A stretch of DNA of 64,000 nucleotides from Mantamonas sphyraenae (lineage: Eukaryota; CRuMs; Mantamonadidae). Location of the stretch: assembly GCA_026936335.1 (NCBI GenBank), contig JAPMXV010000046.1, positions 310,001 through 374,000 on the forward strand, in the 5' to 3' direction. A model generated the notes under the pieces. The model ran no database searches. It was not told the DNA's origin and saw nothing but the letters and a program-made list of their open reading frames with translations. Each line of letters starts with the position of its first letter. Position 1 is the first letter of the stretch. The translations under genes and the position numbers were made by a program. Shown here piece after piece: positions 1 through 9,700 of the stretch.

Positions 1-3000
1 GTTGGCGCGGTTGTGGCGCAGGGCGTCGTTGTAGTAGGTAAACGCGTTCTCGTACGAGCGCTTGCTGCGGTGGAATTCGGCCAGGTCGAAGCAGATGTCG
101 CTGAGCACCTCATTCTGGGCAGAGACAAGCTCCTTCTGCTCGCCCTTGATCATGTTGATGACGGTCTGCTGTGTGGAACGGGCGGTGCCGAGGTCCTCGA
201 TGGCGGCGTCGATGAGCTTCTCGCCCTGGTGGACCTGCGAGAGGAGGCGCAGGAACTTGACGTCCCAAATAAAGGTTTGCACGTCGTCGCCGTCCTTGCT
301 CTCGTCCTTGAGGGCGGCGTTGAGGACGTAGGTGCTCTTGCTGTACTGCTTGAGGCGTTTGTACAGGACGGCGAGGTCATAGCGCAGGGCAAACTTGCGC
401 GGGTCGGCCTGGACGGCTGCTTCGTAGTACTCAATGGCCTTGCCATAGTCGTGGGTACTGACGAGGGCGCGTCCGATCTTGCTGGCGAGGGCGGCGTCTT
501 TGGGATCGAGCTCGAGGGCGGATTCGTATGCGGCGACGGCAGCTTCGGGATCCTGGATGCGCATGTTTGCGTCGCCGAGGAGGATGTACGTGTGTGTGCT
601 GGGGTTGACCTCGGCCATGTTTTCGTAGCAGCGTACGTAGGCCTTGCGGTTCTTGCGATGCTGCAGGTAGATTTCAGCCATTTCGGTCTTGGCCTTCATG
701 TAGTGGGGCATCTTGTGGGTGATGGAGTCGAGGGTTTCGAGGGCGCTCTCGATGGCGCCGCGGAGGACGGCAAACTTTGCGTTGGCAATGAGGACGCGCA
801 CGTGTTCGCTGGTGCCCTGAAACTCGTTGAGGGCATCCTGCAGGGCCTTGGCCGCCTCGTGGTTGCGTCCGCTGCGTGCATAGACCTCACCGAGCTCGAG
901 GTAGAGGGAGCAGCGGAGATGAAGGGGCACGTCGCCGTAGACGGAGGCCTGGGCACGGGAGCTGCCCGGATCAGTGACGCCCGGGAGCTTCATGCCGGCC
1001 TCGAGCACCTGAAGGGCCTCGTCCATGTTGCCTACTTTCTGGTTGACCTTTGCGGTGATGAGGTGGTACAAGGGCGACTCGCGCACTTCAAAGTTGTGGC
1101 TGAGAGCCATGCTGAGGGCCTCAGAGGCGGCACGGTACTGGTTCTGGTGGAGGAGGATCTGTGTGCGCAGAAGGTGGGCCTCGGAAAAGTCGCTCTTGAG
1201 GCGGAAGCATGTGTTTGCTGCGCTTTCGGCCTCGTCCATGCGGTTGGCGAGATAGTGGGCTTTGGCGAGGAGATGCTGGCCCTGAATGTTGCCCGGCAGG
1301 TGTTTGACAATGAGTTTGAGGAGGGAGGTGGCGCGCTTGAGGACAGGGTGGGGCGGGTCGCTGGGGTCCGCGGGCTCGGAGCCACAGAAGGAGAGGAGCT
1401 GGGTGGCAATGGAGACCATGAAATCGGCATCGAAGCGGTAGTAGTAGTAGTGGTCGTGGGCCATGGTCTTGAGGTCCTTGACATGGAGAGTCATGGCCTC
1501 GATGAGCAACTGCAAACACTTCTTGTTGCTCTTGGTGCCCTTGCGCCTGCGCAAGAGGAGGGCGTTGAGGTAAACGGCCATGGAGGTTTTGCCGACGGTG
1601 GTTTCGATGTCCGAGAGGAACTCGAGCTGCTGCTGGGCGTCCTCAACGTTGCCCTGGAGGATTTGGCAGTGGATGATGCCGTTGAGAGCCTCCATGTTGA
1701 GCTGGTCGACCTTGAAGGCGGCGCGATACGAGGCCATGGCAGTCTGCAGGTCGTTGAGCATGATGTGGATGAGGCCGTGTTCGGTGGAGAACTGGCTGTT
1801 GTTGGGTTCGAGCTGCAGGGCCTTTTCCACGTACTGAAGGGAGGCGTTGAGAACTCTGCAAGGGCGGGTGTGTCAGTCGAGTGGAAGGGGGGTGGGACCG
1901 GGTGCCGCGGGTTCACGTACTGAGTGGATCGGCCGCTGAGACGGACCACAGGTTGGACAACCTGGAGGTAGAGGGCGCCATTGGCAGGCTCTGAACGCTC
2001 GAGCATGCGGAGGAGGTCATCGAGAAGCTGTGCGGCCTCGTCGTAGTTGCACTGCTGCACGAGCTGGTAGAGGATGTCGATGCGAGTGGCGTCAATGTCG
2101 CCGCGCGCATCGTACTGCCTGCAGAGGTCGACGGCCTGCTCCCAGTCGCCAATCTTGACGAGGACCATGGCCTTGGTGGAAAGAGCAGGGGTGAACCAGG
2201 AATGGTTGGCAATGATGTCGTTGAGGGTGTCGAGGGCTTCCTGGTACTGGGAGTTGAGCTCAAAGTAGCGCGCCTTTCCCATCATGGCCTGTGTTGAGGG
2301 GAAAGGGAGGCACGAGAGAGGGTGCAGGAGGCATGCGGCCGGCAGGAGCGAGCGCAGGCGCACAGAAAAGGTGTGAGTGGCAGGGTGGGGGCGAAAGGGG
2401 CATTTTGGCGCGCGCGGATTCCTCAACGCACATCGACATCGTTGCCAGAAGTCATGCCAATGGCCTTGTCAAACATTTCGATGCACTGGTTCATCTGAGA
2501 TGGGATGCCCGTGGCAAGAAGGGCCCAACCAAGCATGCTGTAGGGCTCTGCAGTGCGGCTGTTGAGGGAAATAGCCTGTGCGAGGAAAAACGGTTGGTGG
2601 ACGGTGGTGAGCCGGAGACGATCAGGAGGGCAAAAGGCGGGCGATAGGCACGGAAGGACAGACCTGTTCGGCACATGCAATGGCGCGTTCAGACTGGCCA
2701 GTGTGTGTGAAGAAGAGGGAGGCGACAGAGTAGGCCTGTTCACTGGCATGGCCCTCCTCAGAGGAGTAGCGCGCCGACCACTCGTTGACTGCCTCCTCGT
2801 CGACGCGGGCCATTCGCTGGTGAGCATGAACCATGGCGGCACTGGCTGCGAGGATGGTGTCACGCTGTTTGGCAATGACTTCGTACTCGCGTGTGGCCTC
2901 GCTGGGATTTCCTTCCATGCACTCGCCAAAGCCTTTCCAGAACACGTTGATGGGATCGTTGCCCTTCTTGTTGAGCTCGTCCTGGCAATGCCGCTGCAGC

Positions 3001-3062
3001 TGGCGCCAGTAGCCGTGCTGTACATAGTGGTTGACCCACGTACGCATGCGTGTGTCAGCCAT
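1..3062 (-). CDS. IFT139: Intraflagellar transport protein IFT139 (TTC21B-like), 3' end cut by window edge
   Basis: TPR-superhelix subunit of the IFT-A complex, which drives retrograde transport in cilia and flagella. Exons (minus strand) read 3062-2664, 2575-2432, 2288-1921 and 1855 to beyond base 1; every junction keeps frame. The start ATG opens a protein beginning MADTRMRTWVNHYVQHG. Seen: successive TPR units over at least 900 residues, including a stretch reading LELDPKDAALASKIGRAL and one reading HHYYY-type spacer before further TPRs. The order and content of the repeats, and the N-terminal WKGFGECMEG element, match my knowledge of TTC21 proteins (about 1300 residues), so roughly a third is missing beyond the window. 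Introns end in AG after CTGAC or CTCAC motifs. It is divergent with the next gene, start codons 78 nt apart. Confident in family; exact residue count unknown. Confidence 0.9.
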
Positions 3063-3140
3063 TGCTGGTGGTTGTGTCTTGGCGGGGGGGAATGGTTGGC
3101 AGAGCGGGCGCGGGGTCGGAAACAACAAGCGTTGGCAGCC
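3063..3140. promoter_or_regulatory. Short shared intergenic region between divergent genes
   Basis: The 78 bases separating the IFT139 start codon (minus strand) from the pseudo-cyclase start codon (plus strand) must contain both 5' leaders and any core promoter. It is G-rich with no TATA box that I can see. Inference only: it is too short for two independent promoters, so the two genes may be co-expressed. Confidence 0.35.
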
Positions 3141-6100
3141 ATGCACACCTCACCGTTCCGCTTTCTCAGTGCGGAACAGCTCAAGGTGATGCAAGAGGTG
3201 ACGGGGGAAGCGGATGATGCCGGAAGGGGTGCAGGGGGAGGTGTGGGGGCGGTTGAGGAGTCGGGTCTAACGGTTGAGAATCTGACGGCCAACGACCCGG
3301 CGCTGGGAAACCGCATCGATGGCTTCCTGGCGTCATTGGACCGAGAAGAGGCGGCGCAAGGCAGTGCGGGGTCACGGAGGGATGGGTCCGATGGTAACTC
3401 GGAGAGCTCAGAGGAGCTGGAGGAGGTTCGGGACTCGAGCAGCGTGAGAGCCAGACGCAGCTCCATGGCGGTACCGGGCATGGGAAAGGCAGGAAGGGTG
3501 GACGACGGTACTGGAGAAGGGGACGGGGAGGAAGAGGAGGAAGAGGATGAAGATCTGGAAAGGCAGGAGAAGCTTGCCGGGCGTGGGTTGGAGTCGTCGC
3601 GGCTACTTTTGCAGCAGCACGTGGCGTTCCTGGACAGTGGGTTGAAGCCCGAGCTTCTGAAGGAGTACGACGACGTGGAAGCGACGATGGCAAAGGTGAA
3701 CAAACAAACAGAGAAGCTGGCGTCGCTGTTGAAGCTGCACTTTCTGGAGCTGGAGTACGCGCAGACGGCGCAGCGTGAGCGGGAGCAGGAGATTCGGAAA
3801 ACGGCAGACGCAACGGCGAGCAGACAGGCGTATGTGATGATGCGGCAACAGAACATGGAACGGACTGCTGCGGAGCAGGGGCGTGTGTTGAAGCAGGTGT
3901 TGGAGGAGGTGCGTACGAGCAACACCGAGGCGGCGGAGAACCTGCTGGTGGCCATGCACGACCTGTCGCTGGTGAACGAGTCTGCACACGACGTCAACAG
4001 GTACCTGGACGTGTTGGAAGTGAGCCAGGGCGGACAACAGCGTGTGTCTGGAGGCAACGGGGGCGGCGGGAGTGGATCGGGGAGCAGCAGCAAAGGACGG
4101 ACGATGCTGGCGATGTGTGGCATCGAAGGAGTCAACCAGTTGTGGGAACAGGAGCCAGAGGCAATGGCGGCGGCGGTGCAAACGTACGCGGCGCTGGTGC
4201 GTCAGCTGTGTGCAGAGTTGGGCGGCGTGGAGGTGGAGTCGGACGCACACAGTTTCCTTCTGACATGGCGAGGCGACGAGGCGGCGCAGTGTGTACAGTT
4301 TGCAATCAGTCTGCAAGAGTTGCTTGTGGAGCAGGAGTGGCCCAAGGCGCTCCTTGGGCACCCGCTGTGTGCGACGGTGACGGACAAGCACACGCGGCAG
4401 CCGTTGTCGCGGGGCCTGCCTGTGGTGTGTGCGGTGCACCAGGGTTATCCCGTGCGTGCACAGCATCCCATTCGTGGCACCGAAACGGTGGAGGGCGCTG
4501 TGGTATCCAAGGTGGCCGCCATGTTGCGGTGCGGCCACGGGGGACAGACGGTGGTGAGCGAAGCGGTGGCCACGGGCATCGACTCTCAGGATGGGAGTGT
4601 GCACGTGCATGCGCTGGGCAAGCACGCATTGCACGGCGTGGACGGCAGCGAGGCGTTGTACCATTTGCTGCCTGCATCGTTGGCAAACCGAACATTTGCC
4701 CCTCTGCGCACGGTGACGAACGGCATCGATGCGCAAGAAACACAGGCGTCTGTGTGGGCACCGACAAAGACGTTTACGCGTGCGTCTGCCACGCTGCGTG
4801 CGCTAAACAGCACCATGGACGACGTGGGCGGCAAGGTGTTGAACATCCAAACGGGCTTGCATGCGGTGGACAAGGCGGTGGAGGCTGCCAGCAAGCATGT
4901 GGTGGCCCTGGGCAACGAAGAGGACGAGTTGAAGGCGAAGGTGAAGGTGAAAAGGACGGCGTCGGAAAAGCTTCAGGATGATGACAAGGGAGACGACGGC
5001 ACGCATGAGGAGACGAAGGAGGAGAAAGAGGCCCGCGAGAGCGACCGCAGGCGCACGGTGGTGTTTGGGAAACTGAACCAGTCGTTGGAAGACTTTCGGT
5101 TGCAGGTGGAACAGCAGGCGCAGGAGGAATCGGCGCGTGTGGAGCGACGACGATCGAGTGTGGCCCTGTCTGTGCCCGAGGCACTATCGCGTGCGGGATC
5201 GACCAACTCGCGGCGCAGCAGCAGTGTGAGCATGCGCGATCAGCAGGCGTTGGGTGCGGGGGGACCGCTGGTGAGCCGATCGACGTCCTTTTTTGCAGAT
5301 GGCAAGGCAGACCGGATCCAGGGCCTGGAGATGGCGTGGCGAGAGGTGGAACAAGAGCGAGCAAAGGCAGTGCAGGAAAACAGAGACAACGCGGTGGCGA
5401 TTGCGTCGATGAATGCACAACTGCAGGAGGAGAGCAACGCCAAACGGGAGATTGCGAGTGCGTTGAAAAGCACAGTGACGACGGCGTTGACGCTCAAGGC
5501 AGACATCCATTCGACGAAAGTGCGAAGCATGTATGATGCGACGTCGCTGATGAAGCGCGTGTCGTATGCGCTGGAGTTGATGGCGTGGCAAGTGAACGAG
5601 TTGCTGCTGGCGAACCTAAACCGCTTCGACAGGCTGTCGCTGGGACTGAAGCGCATTCCAAAGCCGAATGCGACCGTATCGTCGTCGTCATCATCGTCGT
5701 CATCGTCGTCGTCGTCGAGGCCACAGACACGGTCGGGCCGGTTGGAAGGGAGTGCGGGAGGGAACGTGTCAGAGGACACCGTGCGTCGTCCAGCAACGAG
5801 TCGCGGGGTGGAAGAGGTCAAGGTGCCGCACAAGAGGGTGGTGGCACTGGACAAGCTGGCGCTGGGACAGGGAGCCGGAGCCGGAGGAGTACGACGTCCG
5901 TCTACGTCGTCGCCGCGTGGTCGACGGCATGCAGGCGCGTCGCTATCGCCACGCAGGGTTTCTGTGCAAGTGCCATCTGTGACGGGTGCGAGCACGCCGG
6001 CGATGATGACGATTGCGTCTGCGAGCACGCTCACGCCGCGCAAGATTGTTGATTTTTCGCGCAGTTTGGAACGGATGCCAATCCGGAAGCTGGCGGATGC

Positions 6101-6281
6101 AACGGTGAAGAAGAGCATGTACGAGTTTGAAATCCTGCAGGAGCAGGCGGATGCAAAGGACGAGATGGATACGGTGCGGCAGCTATGCGTGGATGGGCTC
6201 CGGCTGATTGATGTGCAGCAGCAAGTGGAGTCTGTGGACAACGAGAGGCTGATGGAGAGATGGAGAAAAGCCAAAAGGTAA
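3141..6281 (+). CDS. Large coiled-coil protein with a degenerate class III nucleotide-cyclase domain
   Basis: Intronless, 1046 residues from the ATG at 3141; upstream in-frame sequence is antisense to IFT139 and is not used. Residues 1-150 are disordered and end in a Glu/Asp run; residues about 165-300 and 720-1000 are Glu/Lys/Gln-rich and likely coiled coil; a Ser run lies near residue 850. Residues about 320-520 resemble the protist class III adenylyl/guanylyl cyclase fold: an LWEQEPEAM segment, then VESDAHSFLLTW, then ALLGHPLC and a later GGQTVVSEAV. In active enzymes the first strand carries a metal-binding Asp and the VxxxGDSF strand a second; here those places read Gly (CGIEG) and His (DAHSF). 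I infer a catalytically dead cyclase fold used for binding or scaffolding. Its stop codon lies 1 nt from the stop of convergent DBF4. Confidence 0.7.
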   Translation: MHTSPFRFLSAEQLKVMQEVTGEADDAGRGAGGGVGAVEESGLTVENLTANDPALGNRIDGFLASLDREEAAQGSAGSRRDGSDGNSESSEELEEVRDSSSVRARRSSMAVPGMGKAGRVDDGTGEGDGEEEEEEDEDLERQEKLAGRGLESSRLLLQQHVAFLDSGLKPELLKEYDDVEATMAKVNKQTEKLASLLKLHFLELEYAQTAQREREQEIRKTADATASRQAYVMMRQQNMERTAAEQGRVLKQVLEEVRTSNTEAAENLLVAMHDLSLVNESAHDVNRYLDVLEVSQGGQQRVSGGNGGGGSGSGSSSKGRTMLAMCGIEGVNQLWEQEPEAMAAAVQTYAALVRQLCAELGGVEVESDAHSFLLTWRGDEAAQCVQFAISLQELLVEQEWPKALLGHPLCATVTDKHTRQPLSRGLPVVCAVHQGYPVRAQHPIRGTETVEGAVVSKVAAMLRCGHGGQTVVSEAVATGIDSQDGSVHVHALGKHALHGVDGSEALYHLLPASLANRTFAPLRTVTNGIDAQETQASVWAPTKTFTRASATLRALNSTMDDVGGKVLNIQTGLHAVDKAVEAASKHVVALGNEEDELKAKVKVKRTASEKLQDDDKGDDGTHEETKEEKEARESDRRRTVVFGKLNQSLEDFRLQVEQQAQEESARVERRRSSVALSVPEALSRAGSTNSRRSSSVSMRDQQALGAGGPLVSRSTSFFADGKADRIQGLEMAWREVEQERAKAVQENRDNAVAIASMNAQLQEESNAKREIASALKSTVTTALTLKADIHSTKVRSMYDATSLMKRVSYALELMAWQVNELLLANLNRFDRLSLGLKRIPKPNATVSSSSSSSSSSSSSRPQTRSGRLEGSAGGNVSEDTVRRPATSRGVEEVKVPHKRVVALDKLALGQGAGAGGVRRPSTSSPRGRRHAGASLSPRRVSVQVPSVTGASTPAMMTIASASTLTPRKIVDFSRSLERMPIRKLADATVKKSMYEFEILQEQADAKDEMDTVRQLCVDGLRLIDVQQQVESVDNERLMERWRKAKR

Positions 6282-6282
6282 A

Positions 6283-8474
6283 TTAGTTGGTTCGCTGTCG
6301 CTTGTGGTCTCCGTCGGACATTTCGTAGTTATAGGGATCGCGTTCTGCTTCTTCACCGTCGTCCGCCTCGTCAAAGGTGTACCGGGTGCGTCGCTTGCGT
6401 GTGCTTCTGCGTGTGGACTTGCGGCGACTGGCAGTAAACTTGCGGGGGGGTGGAGGGGTGGCTGTGGCCGGCGAGGCAGCTTCACGGCGCGAGGCGGTGA
6501 CGCTAAAGAGCTTGGGTTTGATGTCACTGGCAGGCGATGCACTGGCACTCGCAAGGGGCGTGGTGACAGGGGACGAGCGAAGGAGGCGGGACGGCGTGTG
6601 TGGTTTGAGGTGCATGCGGTGCACGGGCGATGCCATTTCGAAGGGGACCGGCTCGGGACGCTTGCGTCGAAATGCACCCAACACCACGCTGCTGCTCACA
6701 CTTGTCTTGTTGCTGCCGGAGTGCTTCTTGCTTGCCCAGGATTGGGCAATGCGGATGAGGTCATCATCGTCGTCGTCGTCGTCGTCTTCTTCGTCGTCGT
6801 CCTGCGCCATTTCATTTTCCTCGTTGGTTGCGGCAGGTGTGCGAACCGGCTGCTTGATGGGCGAGTTGGACGACGACGGAGTCTCTGCCACAAAATCCTG
6901 TGGGTTGTTTTGTGCTGCTTCGCTGGGAGAGCCGAGGAGGGAGGGTTCGTGAAGATCTGCGTCGACGAGCAGTTCTGAGGAAGCAGAGGAAGAAGAGGAG
7001 GAGGAAGAGGAGGTGGAGGAGGAGGCAGGTCGAGGGGAAGGGGGAACATGTGCCATGCCCTCAGAGGCATTCTGCTCGGCTGCGTAATCGTCGAGGAGGG
7101 ACATGGTGCGCAGCTGGTCGATAAAGTCGTCGACAAGCTTGTACTTGCTTGAGTTTGTCTTGTTGCCAACATGGACGGTGCTGTCGAGGTGAGCCTCGAG
7201 TGATTCGTATGTACATCCACAGAGCTCACAGTAGCCGCTGCGAGCCTTTCTCCTGCGCTTCTTTTTCGTCTGTGCGGAGTCGGGTTTGACAGGGTGATCA
7301 GAGGCGGCATCTGCGGTGTGCTTGGGGTCATGGTTGGGCGCCGTGGAGGGCAGAGTTGGGCCGTGGAGGGTGGTGGCGTGGTTGGGTTTGTGCGTGTGTT
7401 GTGTGTCCATGGCGTCATCGGGTGTCTGAGCCTGCTGCTGCTTGGCGGCAGCCTTGGCGCGCTTTCGCTCGAGGCGTTCGTGCCAGTCGGGCAGGTTGCG
7501 GAAGGCCGAGTGCGGTGCATGGGTGCCTGTGGTAATGAGAACATCAAACTCGTCGGGGTAGCCTTTGTACATGGAGCGGTAGATGCGTTCGATGGGACGG
7601 TAGATGCCGCTGGTGTCGATGATCTTTAGCGTTTTGCGTGCGTATTTCTGGAGCTTGTGGGTGCGTACTTGGGAGCGCACGTGCATGCCCGAGACGTGGA
7701 TGCCGTGGGAATGTGGTGTGCGCGTGCCCCGGTCCAGCTTGGACAGCATATGGTCCACGGTGGTCACTTTCAGGCCACGATCAAGCGCTCGGCTGAGGGT
7801 GCTTCGACTTGTCGTCTGCCGCCATTGCTGCTGCTGCTGTTCTGTAAAGGCACGCAGTCGTGCGGCTCGCGAGTTGCCTGGCACGCCTCCGCTCATGGCC
7901 TCTCCGGCAGAGCCCTGAGAGGCGCCTCCACTTGCGGGCGACATGGCCATCGAGTACGGGGTGCTGCTGAACGGGGATTGCAGCGCCGTGCGCGGCGTAT
8001 CTGTGGTCTGAGCCGCATGTACACCTTGCCTCTGCTTCCACAATCGCTTCTCCTGTGTGTGCGTGGCACGTGTGTGGTGTCAGCACGGGTGATGCTAGCA
8101 CAGGGAGTGCGTGAAACTTGAACCGAGCAATTTTGGCGCGAAGTGTCATCACACCCACCTTGGCCAGCCGTTCCCGGCTCGTAATAAATACATCGATTGC
8201 GCTGGGTTCAAAGAACGTCTGCAGCTTCTGTGGGGGCGTGTGACGGACAAGGGGAAAGGGAACGGGAATGAGGGAGCGGTGGCGTGTGTCAGAGCGTGGA
8301 GGTGATGAAGTGCAGAAGAGAGGCATTGCGGTGTCAACGCACCATGCCACGGTGCTGCATGGCGAGTATCAACTGCTCGGCGCCTGGGTGGCGCTTGAGC
8401 ATGTCATCGACGTAGTACGTCGTCCCGTGGCGTCCACTGCGCTCCTTGTCCTTGTCTCGGGCGCGTGACGACAT
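6283..8474 (-). CDS. DBF4: DBF4-type regulatory subunit of CDC7 kinase
   Basis: Activator of the CDC7 kinase that fires replication origins by phosphorylating MCM. Three exons: 8474-8343, 8227-8159, 8052-6283; all junctions keep frame, giving about 656 residues. The first two exons encode motif N (BRCT-like): TYYVDDMLKRHPGAEQL followed by FFEPSAIDVFITSRE. Motif M is around residues 150-200 (KIIDTSGIYRPIE). The diagnostic motif C zinc finger is near residues 335-365: CELC, nine residues, H, five residues, H, then KYKLVDDFIDQL. The C-terminal third is low complexity with Ser and Asp runs. Introns hold CTGACAC motifs. The gene is divergent from the AlkB gene (44 nt between start codons). CDC7 itself is not in this window. 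The short exon 1 start is inferred from splice logic. Confidence 0.85.
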
Positions 8475-8518
8475 CGGTCTGGTCGCGCTGGGGTAGCCAG
8501 TGCTGTGCAAACAGGAAG

Positions 8519-9619
8519 ATGTTGCCGCGCGGCGGGCGCCATCGGTCGCTGAACACCCTAGTGCATTTCCTGCACAAGCGACAGAGAGGGGAGGAAGAAG
8601 AAGAGGAGGAGGAGGATGGGACAGGCATGGAGGAGCGTGGAGAGAGCCCGCCGGCGCAAAAGCGGCAGCGCGTCGTGCCTGCCATGAGTCCCTCCGTCAA
8701 CAGAGTCAAAGGGAGTTCGTTTGTGCAGTGTCCCGTGTGCAACCGTAGTGTGATTAGCCTGCTCATCAACCAGCATTTGGATCTTGGGTGCGAAACGGGC
8801 CTCGGGAAGGAAACGGGATCTCGATCGGGAACCGGCCAAGCGCTGCTGAAGCATTTTTCGCCCAAGGTCAGCCTGAGCGGACCTCAACTGCAGCGAAACG
8901 TAGCACCGTCGACAGAATCGGCAGCGGCTCTCAGCGCAGCCACGTCTGTGACTGGAGCGAGTGTGTGGTCGCCGCATCAGCGACGTTTTGTTCAGAAGGG
9001 GGTGCGTGAAATCACGCTGGACGGCGCCACGCTCCACATCCACTCGCATTTTGTGGATACAGACAGCAGCAGAGCCCTCGAGGAGCACCTGATGGAAAAG
9101 TCCAACTGGAGGCGCACTGAGTACACGTTTGGGAAGAACGGAAACACAAAGACGGTGATCTCCCCGAGGCTCTTTGACACGTACAGCAAGGCGTCGCTGC
9201 TGCAGGCGAGGAAGGAGTGGGGCGGAGGCGAAGACGACATGTATCGGTCTCAGCCGATGACGGCGCCGCTGCTCGATCTGTGCAAGCGTGTGGAGGATGC
9301 GACCGGACACAAATTCAACTTTGTGTTGGTCAATCGCTACGATGACGGGACACAGAGCATCGATTGGCACAGCGACAACGACAAGTATTTGGATCCGGAC
9401 AACCAGGTGATTGCATCTGTGTCTTTGGGGGCTACGCGGGAGTTTGTGTTGCGACGGATCAAGAATCGCAAGGATCGGGTCATGCTGCAGCTGTGCGACG
9501 GCCACTTGCTGGTGATGAGTGGTGAGACGCAGTTCAATTGGGAGCATAGTGTTCCCAAGGCCAAGCATCCCGTTGGCAGGCGGTTGAATTTGACGTTCCG
9601 CAACGTGGTGAAGGCCAGC

Positions 9620-9663
<44 letters not shown>

Positions 9664-9676
9664 CAGCAATGATTAA
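8519..9676 (+). CDS. AlkB-family DNA/RNA dealkylase (ALKBH2/3-like) with N-terminal UBZ4 zinc finger
   Basis: Fe(II)/2-oxoglutarate dioxygenase expected to repair alkylated bases. 385 residues from ATG 8519; an internal ATG at 8627 is an alternative start, and an earlier in-frame GTG/ATG-like codon overlaps DBF4 exon 1. Residues about 70-92 (QCPVCNRSVISLL...HLDLGC) form a CxxC...HxxxC Rad18-type UBZ4 ubiquitin-binding finger. The catalytic domain occupies residues about 165-370: the WHSDND HxD motif near residue 281, the distal His in NWEHSVPK near 341, and the 2-oxoglutarate arginine pattern GRRLNLTFR. The C-terminus is a Ser run encoded by AGC repeats (9619-9668) followed by Asn-Asp and stop. 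UBZ4 plus AlkB suggests recruitment to ubiquitinated PCNA at damaged forks; that is inference. Confidence 0.85.
9619..9668 (+). repeat. AGC trinucleotide repeat encoding C-terminal polyserine
   Basis: Nearly pure AGC/AGT triplets just before the stop codon of the AlkB gene. Similar Ser-encoding runs sit near the C-terminus of the CDK10 gene (about 54665-54710) and the 1272-residue protein (about 41855-41905). Confidence 0.9.
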
Positions 9677-9700
9677 ACTGTACATTTCCATGGATACATC

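Noticed and set aside
13-1923. 636-codon open frame on the plus strand
   Set aside because: It is the antisense of IFT139 exon 4, which has clear TPR homology; GC-biased third positions create long antisense frames throughout the window.
3063-3140. RFX X-box shared by IFT139 and the pseudo-cyclase
   Set aside because: I could not find a convincing GTNRCC...RGYAAC pair in these 78 bases.
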